A DNA stretch of 64,000 nt from NCBI GenBank assembly GCA_038380795.1, contig CM076259.1:27448977-27512976 (forward strand). Reading direction: 5' to 3'. Shown here piece by piece: positions 36,428 to 57,400 of this stretch. Below the pieces are notes generated by a model. The model saw only the letters and a program-made list of their open reading frames with translations, did no database searches and was not told where the DNA came from. The DNA comes from Pyrocephalus nanus (lineage: Eukaryota > Chordata > Aves > Passeriformes > Tyrannidae). Position 1 is the first letter of the stretch, and every line of letters starts with the position of its first letter. The translations under genes were made by a program, and so were the position numbers.

Positions 36428-38330
36428 GTTGTTCGCCCGTCCACCCAGGCTTTTCTTTAAATGTCTTTGCCGATGCATTTAAAAACTGACCTCAGCAAGC
36501 CATGGATTTCAGCAGCCACTGCTTTTTTCTCACCATGGGGGTTACTGTGCTGTGCAAAACACCGTTTGCAGGAACGCAGTGATGGCTCCATGCTTTATTT
36601 TCTGCATCGCTCACTCCATCTCCCTGAGCAGCCTCAGGCTTTGAGCAGAGGCTTGTTCATCACTACAGCACCCTGATGCACCTCTCCACATTAGTGTGCT
36701 CTAGGTCATCTATGCCTGGAAATGTAGCAGTGTTCATTTGGAGAAGATCCTCTCAAGGATCCTCCTTATTTGCTAATGGCCTGAAAAGTGCTTCATCATT
36801 CCCTTCTGACCATTCTTTTCATAGACAGAACAGACTTACTTATCTGGTGAGTACTTCTCTTTTTTTTGCCTTGTTTTCATTATTTTCCCCCCAGTTTCAG
36901 CCAAGAAAAAAATATTACTGTAAGGACTGATTTTCTTTAAATATAACTAAAACAACTTGTTAGTGTCCTTAGACATCCAACTATTGTTATTTTTTTCTTA
37001 GGTGATGTAAGTAGCTGGAGACCTTTTTATACAGCTGAATTATTCCTCTACCCACAGTTGCTGTAGTTGTTATGAGGTTTATTTTTGTTAATTTAGGTCA
37101 GGCTTTATAGTTATTTTTATTAGTTATTTCTAAGTACTTTTGTCACAAGGCCACTTATTCCAGGAAGTAGTTCTGAAAACTGAAAGCTAGCCTCTCATGT
37201 GTACTAAATCACAGCTTTTTGAAAAGCTGGAAAAACTCTGCTCTTTTCACAGATCTCTCAGTTATGTCACTCAAAGAAAAAAAGCTACACAACACCGCGT
37301 AGTTCTCTGCTGACATTTTTGTCCTGGCTGAAGTCTCAGTTTGTTTCTTGGTTGATCCCTTGTCCTTAGGCAACCATCAGTCTTAAGCCAATTTTCATCT
37401 GTCATAAGGGCATCTAAAATCATTGCCTTACTTGGACATGCCATCATTTGTAAATTGATGAGAAACTCTCCCTGGCACAGCATATTCTTTGGTATCCCCA
37501 GCCAAAGTCTCCCATGACAACATAATTTTCCTTTTCACACAAAGCAGAGACATCAGATGTTTTTTGGAGGGATTCAGGACTATATAAAAGACCGTTCAAT
37601 CCCTTGATGAATTTGTGTCAGAGCATGTTACTTGGCTACCATCTCTAGAGTGAATGTGATTTTTAACACAGCTTGTAAACCCAATTCACAATTGCTCTTG
37701 CCTATTCCCCCTTTACCCAATGGGTTAGACTGAGCTAGCAGTTGTACCATGTGATTGTGAACACTAAAAATATCAATTATTTACATTTCCTCCTACCCTG
37801 AGAATTACAATTTCCTCTCGCACTTTGCCCAGATGCAGTCTGCTGTTGGGAGCTGAAAATGTTGCCTCTTCCCATCTGTGGTGGTATTGGTCCAGCTTGA
37901 TTATGATGCCTCTTGATGGCCACTTGAGCTCCTTTTCCATAGTGCTACCTTAGTGCCCAGCCCTTACAGCTGCTCTCCAAGCTATGACATCTATATCGCC
38001 CCCACTAGAGGACCTACTGCATCCTCTCCTTGCTCTGTCTTAAGGGAAAGTGAAAAAATCTAGAAAATTCACATCTAAAACATTTCTCACATTCTCATAT
38101 ACCCATTGGAAGATTATGCAATGCTTGGGCTTCCCTAAAGCTGCCTGCAGCCTTTCCAGTTCTCCATGCTGTCTTACTGTCACTCCCAGCATTAATCACC
38201 ATGGGTAAGGGCTCACCAGACACTGTCAGGAGCCTGTCCATGCATCATCCAAGTGGATCTCCAATGAGGCAGCACTCCCACCGTATTCTGCATTAATTCT
38301 GACTTCTCGTCTTTAAAGGAAGTTTCTTAC

Positions 38331-38479
38331 CTGTAGCCAGAGTATTTCACATACTTGATCATCACATGCAAGTTCTGGGATACCCTGTGCCACAGGTACC
38401 CAAGACAGCAACAACCATAAACATGTAAAGAGTACGGCCAAAAGTACAAGGCTTAGGAAAGTCCATCTCCCAGCTAAAT
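38331..38479 (-). other. Exon-like segment encoding a membrane span and a CxxxxC motif
   Basis: On the minus strand a strong acceptor (TTCTTGTTTCTAG) and a strong donor (CTACAG|GTAAGA) bound 149 bases: two bases plus 49 open codons. They encode GRWTF, then a hydrophobic helix (LSLVLLAVLFTCLWLLLSWV), then about 20 residues with CDDQVC. A single N-terminal membrane span followed shortly by CxxxxC is the layout of M13 metallopeptidases (neprilysin, ECE, Kell), but this is only a pattern match. I looked for the next expected exon (PCxDF type) on the minus strand down to GAPDH and did not find it. It may be a real exon of an unknown gene, a relic, or chance. Confidence 0.3.
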
Positions 38480-38962
38480 CTAGAAACAAGAACAACTTTC
38501 TGTGAAGCTTTGACCTCTCCTAACTCTTGGCTAGGAAAAAAGACGAACAGGTTACCAGGGAATCAAAAGTTGTTCCAGGGAAGGCAATCAGCATCACATT
38601 TTGGTCCACCTAAGGATTCCCCATATGAGGGAAAGCTAACTCACACAAAGGCGAGTCGTGCGGGACAAGTGACAAAGCGCCTTCAGCAGAAGGGTGGTGG
38701 GTGGAAAATCTCAACAGACAAGTCAGACTCTTTCAGTGATGTAATCTAAAATAGATCAGACCCAGGATTGAGTGAAGGGATGGCGCAGGCTCACAACATA
38801 GGGAAGATCTGGGCTACTAAGCAGTTAGGTTGACTGAACCCTCTCTAAAGCCAGTAAGAACTACCCCACATTCATGCAGTGAGGTGCAAGGAAGGTGATG
38901 CTCCCCACCCTCTCTGTGGGAAATTCTGCTAGTATTCATCAAGAAACTCAGAGGGCCTGGTC

Positions 38963-41030
38963 AGAATCCCAGAATGCATAAGGCTGGAAGGGACCACAGT
39001 GGGTCATCTGGTCCAACCTCCCTGCTCAAGCAGGGTCATCCTAGAGCATGTGGCACAGGACTGCACCCAGATGGTTCCTGAATATCTCCAGTGAGGAAGA
39101 CTCTACAACCTCTCTGGACAACCTGTTCCAGGGCTTGGTCACCTGCACAGTAGGTTCTTCCTTCATTCAAGTGGAACTTCCTGTGTTCCAGTTTCTGCCC
39201 CTTGCCTCTTGTCCAATTGCTTGGCATCACCAAACAGAGCCTGGCTCCTTCCTCTTGACACCCTCCCTTCAGATACTTGTACACATTGATGAGGTCCCCT
39301 CTCAGTCATCTCTTCTTCAAGCTGAACAGGCCCAGCTTCCTCAGCCTTTCCCTGTGAGCTGCTTCCTCACCTCATGATCTTTGTTGCCCTCCACTGGACC
39401 TGTCCAGGAGCTCCATGTCTCTCTTGCACTAATAAGCCCAGAACTGGACACAGCCCTGCAGATGCACCTCACTAGGGCTGAGGAGAGGGGCAAGATCACC
39501 TCCCTTAACCTGCTGGCAATGCTCTTCCTAATGCACCCCAGGACACCATTGGCCTGCTTGGCCACAAGGGCACACTGCTGCCTCATGGACAGCTTGTTGT
39601 CCATCAGACTTCCAGGGCCTTCTCCACAGAGCTGTTTTCTGGGAGGTTGGCCCCCAGCTTCTACTGTGGAGTTATAATTCTTCTGGTGCAGGACTCTGCA
39701 TTTGCCTTTGTTGAATTTCACATGGTTCCTCTCTGCCCAACCCTCCAGCCTGTTGAGGTCCTCCTCCCAGCTGTGTCACCAGTCAACTTGCTGAGGAGGC
39801 CTCTGCCCCATCATCCAAGTCACTGATGAATAGATTAAACAACACTGGGTCCAATATTGAACCTTGGGGGATACTATCAGTGACAGGCCTCTAACTAGAC
39901 CATATGTCACTAATTATGACCTGCCATTCAGCCAGTTCTCAATCCACCTCCCTGTCCACTCATCCAGTCCATACTTCCTGAATTTGTCTATGAGGATGTT
40001 GTGAGAGACAATGTTGAAAACCTTGCTGAAGTCCAGGCAGACAACATCCACTGCTCTCCCCTCATCCATCCAGGTTGTTGTTGTAGAAGGCAATTGGCTT
40101 GGTCACGTGATTTGCTTTTAGTGAATTCATGCTGACTCTTCTGCTCATCTGCTTGTCTTCCACCTGCTTAGAAATAACCTCCAGAATCAGGTGCTCCATC
40201 ACCTTTCCAGGGATTGAGGTGAGACTGACTGGCTGGTAGTTCCCTGGGTGCTTCTTCTTGCCGTCTTTCAAAACCAGAGAGACATTTGCTTTCTTCCAGT
40301 CCTCAGACACATCCCCTGATTACCACAACCTTACAAAGATGATTGCTATGGTGTCCTCCAGCTCCCTGAGCACCTGTGGATGCATCCCATCAGGGCCCAT
40401 GGACTTGTGGATGTCAGCATTTGCCTAGGTGATCCTTGACCGAGGCAGTCTTCCTTCCAACATTCCTCTTCCCTGGTCTCCTGGGTCAGAGGTTGTTGAG
40501 GGCTGGTCTTGTGATTGAAGACTGATGCAAAGAAGGTGTTCAGTATCTCTGCCTTTTCTGTGTCCTCTGTCACCAGGGTCCCTGCTCCATTTAGTAGCAG
40601 GTGCACATTTTCCTTAGTTTACTGTTGTTAATGGATTTGAAGAAGCCCTTCTTACTGTCCTTCACATCCTTGGCCAAATTTAGTTCCAGATGGGCCTTGA
40701 CCTTCCTCATCTCATTTCTGCACCTTCTGACAACATCCCTGTATTTGTTCCAAGTATCCTTTTCCTGATTCCACCTCCTGCATATCTCCTGCTTGTGCTT
40801 GAGTATTGACAGGAGTTCCTTGTTCATCAGCAGTTCTCTTGCCACTTTCACTCGATTTCTTGCTCATGGGGATGCACTGTTCTTGAGCCTGGAGGAAGTG
40901 GTGCTTAAATACTGACCAGCTCAGTAGGAAACCTTTCCTGTGAAGGACCCATTCCCATAGGATTCTTCCAAGGAGGTTCCTGAAGAGGCTGAAGTTAGCT
41001 CAGAGCCGCCTTGAAGACTGGGTGTCCAAA
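38963..41030 (-). mobile_element. CR1 LINE, degenerate, with reverse-transcriptase ORF remnants
   Basis: The left end is the reversed CR1 3' region (CAGAATGCATAAGGCTGG, GGTCATCTGGTCCAACCTCC, CTGTTCCAGGGCTTGGTCAC). Further right, minus-strand frames show CR1 ORF2 protein: DWKKANVSLVLKDGKKK and NYQPVSLTSIPGKVMEHLIL at 40,062-40,310 (start of the reverse transcriptase), then the linker between endonuclease and reverse transcriptase at 40,346-40,851 (ELNLAKDVKDSKKGFF), and HHFLQAQEQCIP near 40,880. Stops and frame breaks interrupt it throughout, so it is inactive. The endonuclease part is not recognisable, so the copy is 5'-truncated near 41,030. Confidence 0.92.
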
Positions 41031-43600
41031 GACCATGGCTCACCTTTCAGATGAGTCCAAGGGGACATCACCAGGGAAGGGGTTTGGGAAGGTGACTCTA
41101 ATGCCACAGGATCAGAGAGGCATTCAGCAGGGAGCCACAGCTCACTTCTGGAGCATGCCTGGCACTGCCTGATGAAGGCCTTTGCCAAGAGGCTGATGTC
41201 AGTATGGGGAGCATGGAGTACAGCATCCAAAGCAGAGAACTGCATCTCTCACTCCAGCTCAAAGGCTAACGATGTCCCCCAGTGCCTCATGGAGGCAGGA
41301 TGCTCAAAAGTGGATTTGTCCCAGCCTAGGGACAGCATTTGTCTCAAGGGAGGGGTTTTGTGCCACTCTTGTAGATAATATAAAAGTTGTGCCTGCCCTC
41401 ACCTAGGCACAGCAGTCCAAATGTTGGGAAGGAAGAAGCCACAGTAACCACTAGCATATTTCCAGACTGCACAAGTAAGTCTTGAGGGGTGGGGAAGCTG
41501 ACGAACCAGTCTGTGTAAATATTCAGTGGGAGGACCTCATTGCCAATCCAGAGACTCAATCCTAAAAGGATGGTCTTGGACAAATGTTCACAGAGGTCAC
41601 CAGTCAGCAGCCACAGCCCCAAGCTGGATGTTGACAGAGGGACTCCCTGGATGCATTCTGCCATGGAATCCCATTCAGTCCATGCTTGGACAATACTTGG
41701 ACATTAAACATCCACATTAATGCATGGACACCAAGTGAGACAGGAATCGATATTGCTTCCTGAGCAGGCACTGCCAAGAGGTGTCCTGGAAAAGGGATGG
41801 CATTAAGCAACACAGCACTGAGTAGTTATAGATGTCACTGGTGGGGGAACAGAGCCTCTTGCTGGTGATACAACTCACCAGAGAACAGCATCTTGTGCAC
41901 ATGGGTGGCAGAGATCTCAGTTTTACTGCAAATGGAATTCTGTCAAGCAGTGTGGGACTGGTGTCCCCACATGCCCTGGTAGATAGGTGTCTAGCAGCAC
42001 CTGCTGCTCCTCTGGGCAATGACTGCTCATGGCAGAGATGTCAGTCCTTCTGTGCTTCAAGCTTGAAATCTCTCTTCAGTCTTGTGGGTTCCTTAAGCAG
42101 TACTGAGGCAAAGGTATGCACGTCCTGGATTATGCACAGGGGAAACCAGGTGCTGCCAGCCACTCAAAGAACTCTTCACAGCAGAGAAAGAGCAGAAAAT
42201 GCTGCAAAGACACGTACAGGAAAGGATTTGTATGAACCAGAAGAGCCTCCAGGCAAGATAGAAAGTGATCTCTGATCTACTATGTGTGAAGCATCATGAC
42301 TTGAAAGTAAAAGACTATTAAAATATATCCTCTGGCTTTAGCTCTTTTAGGAAGAAAAATAAAAAGGGAAGAGGGAAAGAAATTTGGACAAGGCAGCATG
42401 GAGGTGAGGGCCATGGCAGGCACTGAGGAACACACCTCCCATCTATCCACACAGCCACAGGCAGCCAGGACAAGGGAACACAGCAGCACCCTGCTGCTCC
42501 TGTGAAACACTCTCACGACTTCCCTTCAAGAAGTGAGGGTGGCACTGGTGAGTCGGGGCCCAGCCACAGCCGACCATCCGCTGCAGAACTGCCATCTCCC
42601 AGCAGCAGCAGTAACCCTAACCCAGCTCCACCCTGGCCTGGAGGTTTCCTCAGCTGCTGACTTCTCCTGCCATTTGCAGGGACTCGCCTCCCTGCCGGCT
42701 CTAACCAGCCAGGTCAGCCCACACTGAAACGCCAACACATGCCTTAACACATCTTAGAGGCACAGGCAGAGGACCTCACCCTGCCCAAATGCCGACACTC
42801 GGTGCTGGGGTGCATGGATGCCACGGCATTCCAGCTAAAGCACATGGCAATGTTGGCCACCCAAGATGAACCTACAGAAAGAAACTCTTGCATCACTCAG
42901 CTCCAATTTTATCTACCTTACCTAATCTCAGAGATGATCCAAAAAACTCTACTGCCACGTACTTTCTTTTTCCTTCAGGACGTTTAGTGAGACGCATTTT
43001 TTCTCCAGAGCTTCACCCGCTTTGACTGTGCAGCCTGAATCCACTGCTCTGTGGATCACACTGCTTCTCCAGAAGACACTGCCTCTTTGGATCACATTGC
43101 CTCTCAGCAGGCTGCTCATCCCCTCTTGACACCCTGCCAGGCCCCAGCCCCCCGTCACCAGAGGAGCACATGCCACAGGCCAGCCAGGCAAATGCTGTAA
43201 GAGATGGTGGGACAGGGGATCCTCCACTGCTGTTACACCGGGGCTGGATGTGGGACTGAGGGCAGGTGAGAAGGTGCTCTGGGATGACCTGGCATGGCAG
43301 AGGAGACCAGGCAATGGGAAAGTCCACAAGTCACAAGCCAGGATCAGCTTCATTTCCAGTCCCTCAGCATTGATGATGCTCCAGGTTAAGAGCAAGGCAG
43401 CCCCCACCACACTGATGCTACACACAGTCTATTGAGGGCCAGCAGCTCCCAGAACAGGGATCTCACCACTGTCCCATCTGCCAGTCCCACCTGGCATGCC
43501 CAAGGGATGGGACTGCCCCATGGGGGGAACCAATGATGTGGGGTTGGGGGGTCTGGTGGAGGACACCCCCTGCCTCAAGCCACGCATCGCCCGCGACAGC
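41031..43600. other. Intergenic stretch before the IFFO1 3' end
   Basis: Nothing here is securely recognisable. A minus-strand frame of 106 codons at 41,344-41,664 is the longest; it might be a decayed transposon or retroviral piece but has no firm motif. The rest is unique-looking sequence with short open frames in several directions. Confidence 0.5.
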
Positions 43601-43649
43601 ACAGGGAGAGCCCACACCCAGCGAAGCTGTAGAAAAGGAAATTGTCCCA

Positions 43650-43655
43650 TTTAAT
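43650..43655 (-). promoter_or_regulatory. IFFO1: Candidate poly(A) signal of IFFO1
   Basis: TTTAAT on the plus strand reads ATTAAA on the minus strand, about 640 bases past the IFFO1 stop codon. ATTAAA is the commonest variant signal. I saw no closer AATAAA on the minus strand, so the 3' UTR is probably about 650-670 nt. Confidence 0.5.
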
Positions 43656-44295
43656 GACCTCGCCCCCGTAACACAGACGTGAGCGCGTCGCTGACGGGCG
43701 GCAAAGCAAAGTGCACAGTGAGCGGGACTCGGCCCCCAGCCCGGAGGAGGGGTGGGAGGGCTCAGGTGCCCGGCACGGCAGGAGGACCAGCCAGGCGCCC
43801 GGCCAGCAGCAAGGACAGAGAGAGCCCTGGGCTCGGTCCAGTTGGCACCAGTGTCAGGTCCAGTTTGCAGGGAGGTACAGCTCTCATTCAGCTCCGTGTA
43901 GCGCAGGGAGGGCAGGGGGCAGGTCAAGTGTACCAGGACGGAGGCCAGAGGAGGTGGGTCTGGGGGGGCCTGGGAACAGGTCCTGGAGAACACCACCATG
44001 GCAGGTTTGGAGCCTCCCTGCCCGAACCACAGTTTAACCAAAGCAGGGAAAGGGAATAGAGAAGGGGCTGAAGGCAGAGCAGCCCAGGCAAGGGCCCTCA
44101 GGTCTATCTAGCTATTCCCATTTGCAAGGTATCCGGTGAGGGGGGTGTGTGGGATCTGCCAAGCACCCCAAAACGGGAGTGAGCCTGGGTGACAGACGTT
44201 TACCAGTGGTTCCACGTCCCTGACAGTCTCTCCCAGGCGTGACTCAGGCACCCCCATGCCAGGAAGGGGGTCCAAGGGAGCAAGGCCTCCCCTCA

Positions 44296-54420
<10,125 letters not shown>

Positions 54421-57400
54421 CAGCCCAGCCACAGCACAGCGTTCCTCTGCCTCTTTCTTTTTAATTTTTTTAATTCTTTTTGCATAGAATTTAGTGCTTT
54501 CCCCAGGGCTGTCTTCCTTAAGGAGGGTATAACTTTCCCTCTGCACTCCCCAAGCCCTCTCCTTGTGCTTACTGGAGCCCCACAAGGCAGCCTTGCCCCT
54601 GCTCTGCCAGCAGCCCGCCTACGGAGAGCTGCCACTGGACAATGGCGAGCCAGAGGGCAGAGGAGGCTGTGTGGAGGCAGCCAGCCTCTCAGATATCATG
54701 CCTGGCTTGCAACTGGCTTCTTTCTTCCTTGCTCACAGAGCAGCCTCGCGCCTTGTTTTGTGCCCCATATTTTAGCCTTCTTTAATTCTTTCCCTACAGT
54801 CTCTTCCTCCCTGACCCCAACCCCAGGTCAGTACTGCAAAAAGCACTGGCATCGCCCCTCACCCTGTTATCCATTTATGGATGTGGATACCTGTGTTCCC
54901 TTGCTGTCTGTGTGTTCCTGGCCAGTTGCCCCAGGACTTCCACTGCATACCTGAGCCCAGGGTGTCCCTTGTGCTAAGCAGCCTCTGAGATCTCAGCTAA
55001 GCCATTACAAGGGGTGAGTGAGCAGTGGATTTGAATTTGGGGAGATGGCCAGCACCACACTACATTGAGCTCTGTGGAAGGAGTGGGCATGCTCCAATTG
55101 GGGGCTGTACTACAGCTCCCCTCCCTTGGGATCCAAGTTATGACTGAATCCACACTTCCAGAGACTTCCCCATCCCACTGAAGATGGCTGGCTTTGTGAG
55201 TCTTGACCGAGTCTGCCTATTGCATGTTCCCTGCTGCCTCTCCTTCAGGGTTACAGGTCTCCTCTATCCCTCCATTACTCTTCTGCTTTCCTGGCCTGGG
55301 AGCAGGCTAAATCAAATTTGTTTCCTTCTCCTGCCTTGCTGTGTCCAGTATCACTTGTGTCTTCTGACCTGCCTGTTTCCCCTGTCCTGCCCATGCCTAG
55401 TCCCTCCCAGATGGGGATCAGTTGGGAAATGAAGTGAACCTTCTTTCTCTGTCCCCTCCTTTTCAACATTCTTACTCTTCTTAAGTAGCTGTTCCCTTGC
55501 TCTTCCTCTGATCAGAGAGGCTGAGCTGTGGCACACAGTGCCTCTGTCAAGGGAGAGGAAGCCAGGAAGGCTTTCCTTATGGACAGGCACAAGAGATCCC
55601 CATCTTCCAAAAACCAGCACTGAAACAGCAGCCAGTAGGGAGCCCTATGCCCAGCAGCAATACTACCAAATGAACAGCCAGGGAAAAGAGAAGGACAGGT
55701 GGACATGAGGGATCCCAGAAAAGAAGCTTCTTTTAGAGCAGTGGTGGCAGCTCCAGCTCGGAGACCTCCCAGCATGTGCCTGTTTAACCATCGCTGGCGT
55801 CCCTTCACCCACCCCCATGCAGCCACAACCTGTCTGCACACCCGGCAGCCCGTATTTTCTGCCATCATCCTCCTTCCTGCACACACTCCTGATTTTACCC
55901 CTCCACACCCATTGCACCCAGGTGAGCGGGGTGAGACAGGGGTGATCTGCTGTTGCATGCAGCCAGCAGAGAGCACAGGCAAGAGCAATGCCACAAACCA
56001 TGGAGCAAGTGCTTTCCCAAGCTCTGCTTGGCCTGCTCCTGTCCTGACGGGGAAACCTGGCATGCAGAGATGATTAATGAAGTGCCAGTGGAGGAAGGCA
56101 TTGCCATCTATCAGGATAAGCTTTTTCACCATGAGATCAGCACAGTGCTGGAGCAGGTGGTGGGATCTCTATCCGTGGTGGTTCTCAGGGCCCAGTTATG
56201 CAAATCCACAGCAATGTGACCTAGTGCTGGGATAGTCCTGCATATAAGCAGGGATGGAGCTACAGACCTCCAGCACCTCTTCCCACCAACACCCCTGCTG
56301 TCTCTTGGAAAGGACAGGGCAGTGTGGAGCCTCCTTTTTTTTTCTAACTTCCCTTGCTTGGGATACTTGCTGAGTAAAGGATTCCTACTGACACAGAAGA
56401 TGGCTGGGGCAAAAGGCCAACTACTAGTTACTCCTGAGGAAGCCCAGAACCTAGAGACAATCCTGCTACCCAGGGGACCATAGCACTCCTCCACTGGGCC
56501 TCAATCTCACTGCAGCACAAGAACTCCTTCTCCTCATTTTCTCTTTGTTCACAAAACCCCCTGGCACCTCTCCAGCTTCCGCCCCCAGTTTATCAGCTCA
56601 GGGTCAACAGTGGCACTGCTGGACCATACCTGCTGACATGCAGAGCTGCTCACTACAGTTCTTAAAATCATCCCTGTAGCCAACGTAAAAATATACACTT
56701 CTTCACAAACATGCTGATATTTATCTTACTTCCATGGATTTTAAGGCCAAGAAAAAAGCATCACATTTGCTGACCCTGTGGAAAACACACAGTGCAAATT
56801 TGTGTAGCTCAGGTCAAGTACTTGTGTGGGAGTGTGTCTCTATAATTGCTGACAGCAGAGTAAAAAGAGATTGAGCTTCTACCATTAGCCTCCGTGGGCA
56901 AATGAAGGTAGATTCCCCAGGTGGCTAATGCCCTACTAAAATCACATGCCTCATTTGGATTTGCCTAGCTATAACATCCGTTGCCACGCTGAGATGCTCC
57001 TGCTCTCCCAGATCTCTCAACTTCTTGCTAGCTAATGCATCCTCCTTGCAGATGTGCTTTACAGGTGAAACCTGTTCAAATTAGCTCCATAGCTTTCATG
57101 GAGGCTCTTTCTTTTAAGGCTAGGTCTCATCTCCCTGCTCTCATTCCCACCAAGTACCTCAGTGGTACCTTCTCCCTTGCACCACGCTGCTGGAACGTTT
57201 CAGTGTAAACTCTCCAAGTCTTCCAAGATTCTTCACTAAAACTGACCCCTAAAATTGCTTCTATCCACAACCAGAGGCAGACGCTGCAATGAACACACAA
57301 CTTTTGGGTGCCTTACTGCCTAGCAAAGCCATCAGCCCTGCCAGCTGCCTGGATTTGGGTGCAAATGTGGAGAAATTGGCACAGAGGAACAGGTGCCAAC

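Larger units (their letters stand above)
31360..38960. other. Intergenic stretch downstream of GAPDH
   Basis: No known gene is recognisable. Within it are a perfect CRE (TGACGTCA, 36,420-36,427) with a nearby inverted CCAAT box, a TATATAAA at 37,581-37,588, and one splice-flanked minus-strand segment encoding a membrane span (38,331-38,479), each listed separately. The open frames here are short and do not look conserved. Parts of 37,200-38,060 feel like decayed interspersed repeat, but I cannot assign a family. Confidence 0.6.

Noticed and set aside
36461..36676. Short open frame just downstream of the CRE cluster
   Set aside because: Seventy-one codons with no similarity and no signal peptide; the start codon context and codon usage give no support.
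41344..41664. A 106-codon minus-strand frame that might be a decayed retroviral or transposon piece
   Set aside because: Only a loose spacing resemblance; no diagnostic motif, no LTRs or neighbouring retroviral genes found. Too weak to annotate.
55512..56132. A 206-codon minus-strand frame between IFFO1 and NOP2
   Set aside because: No recognisable domain, overlapping plus-strand frames, no supporting promoter or splice evidence. It would need conservation data to be called.
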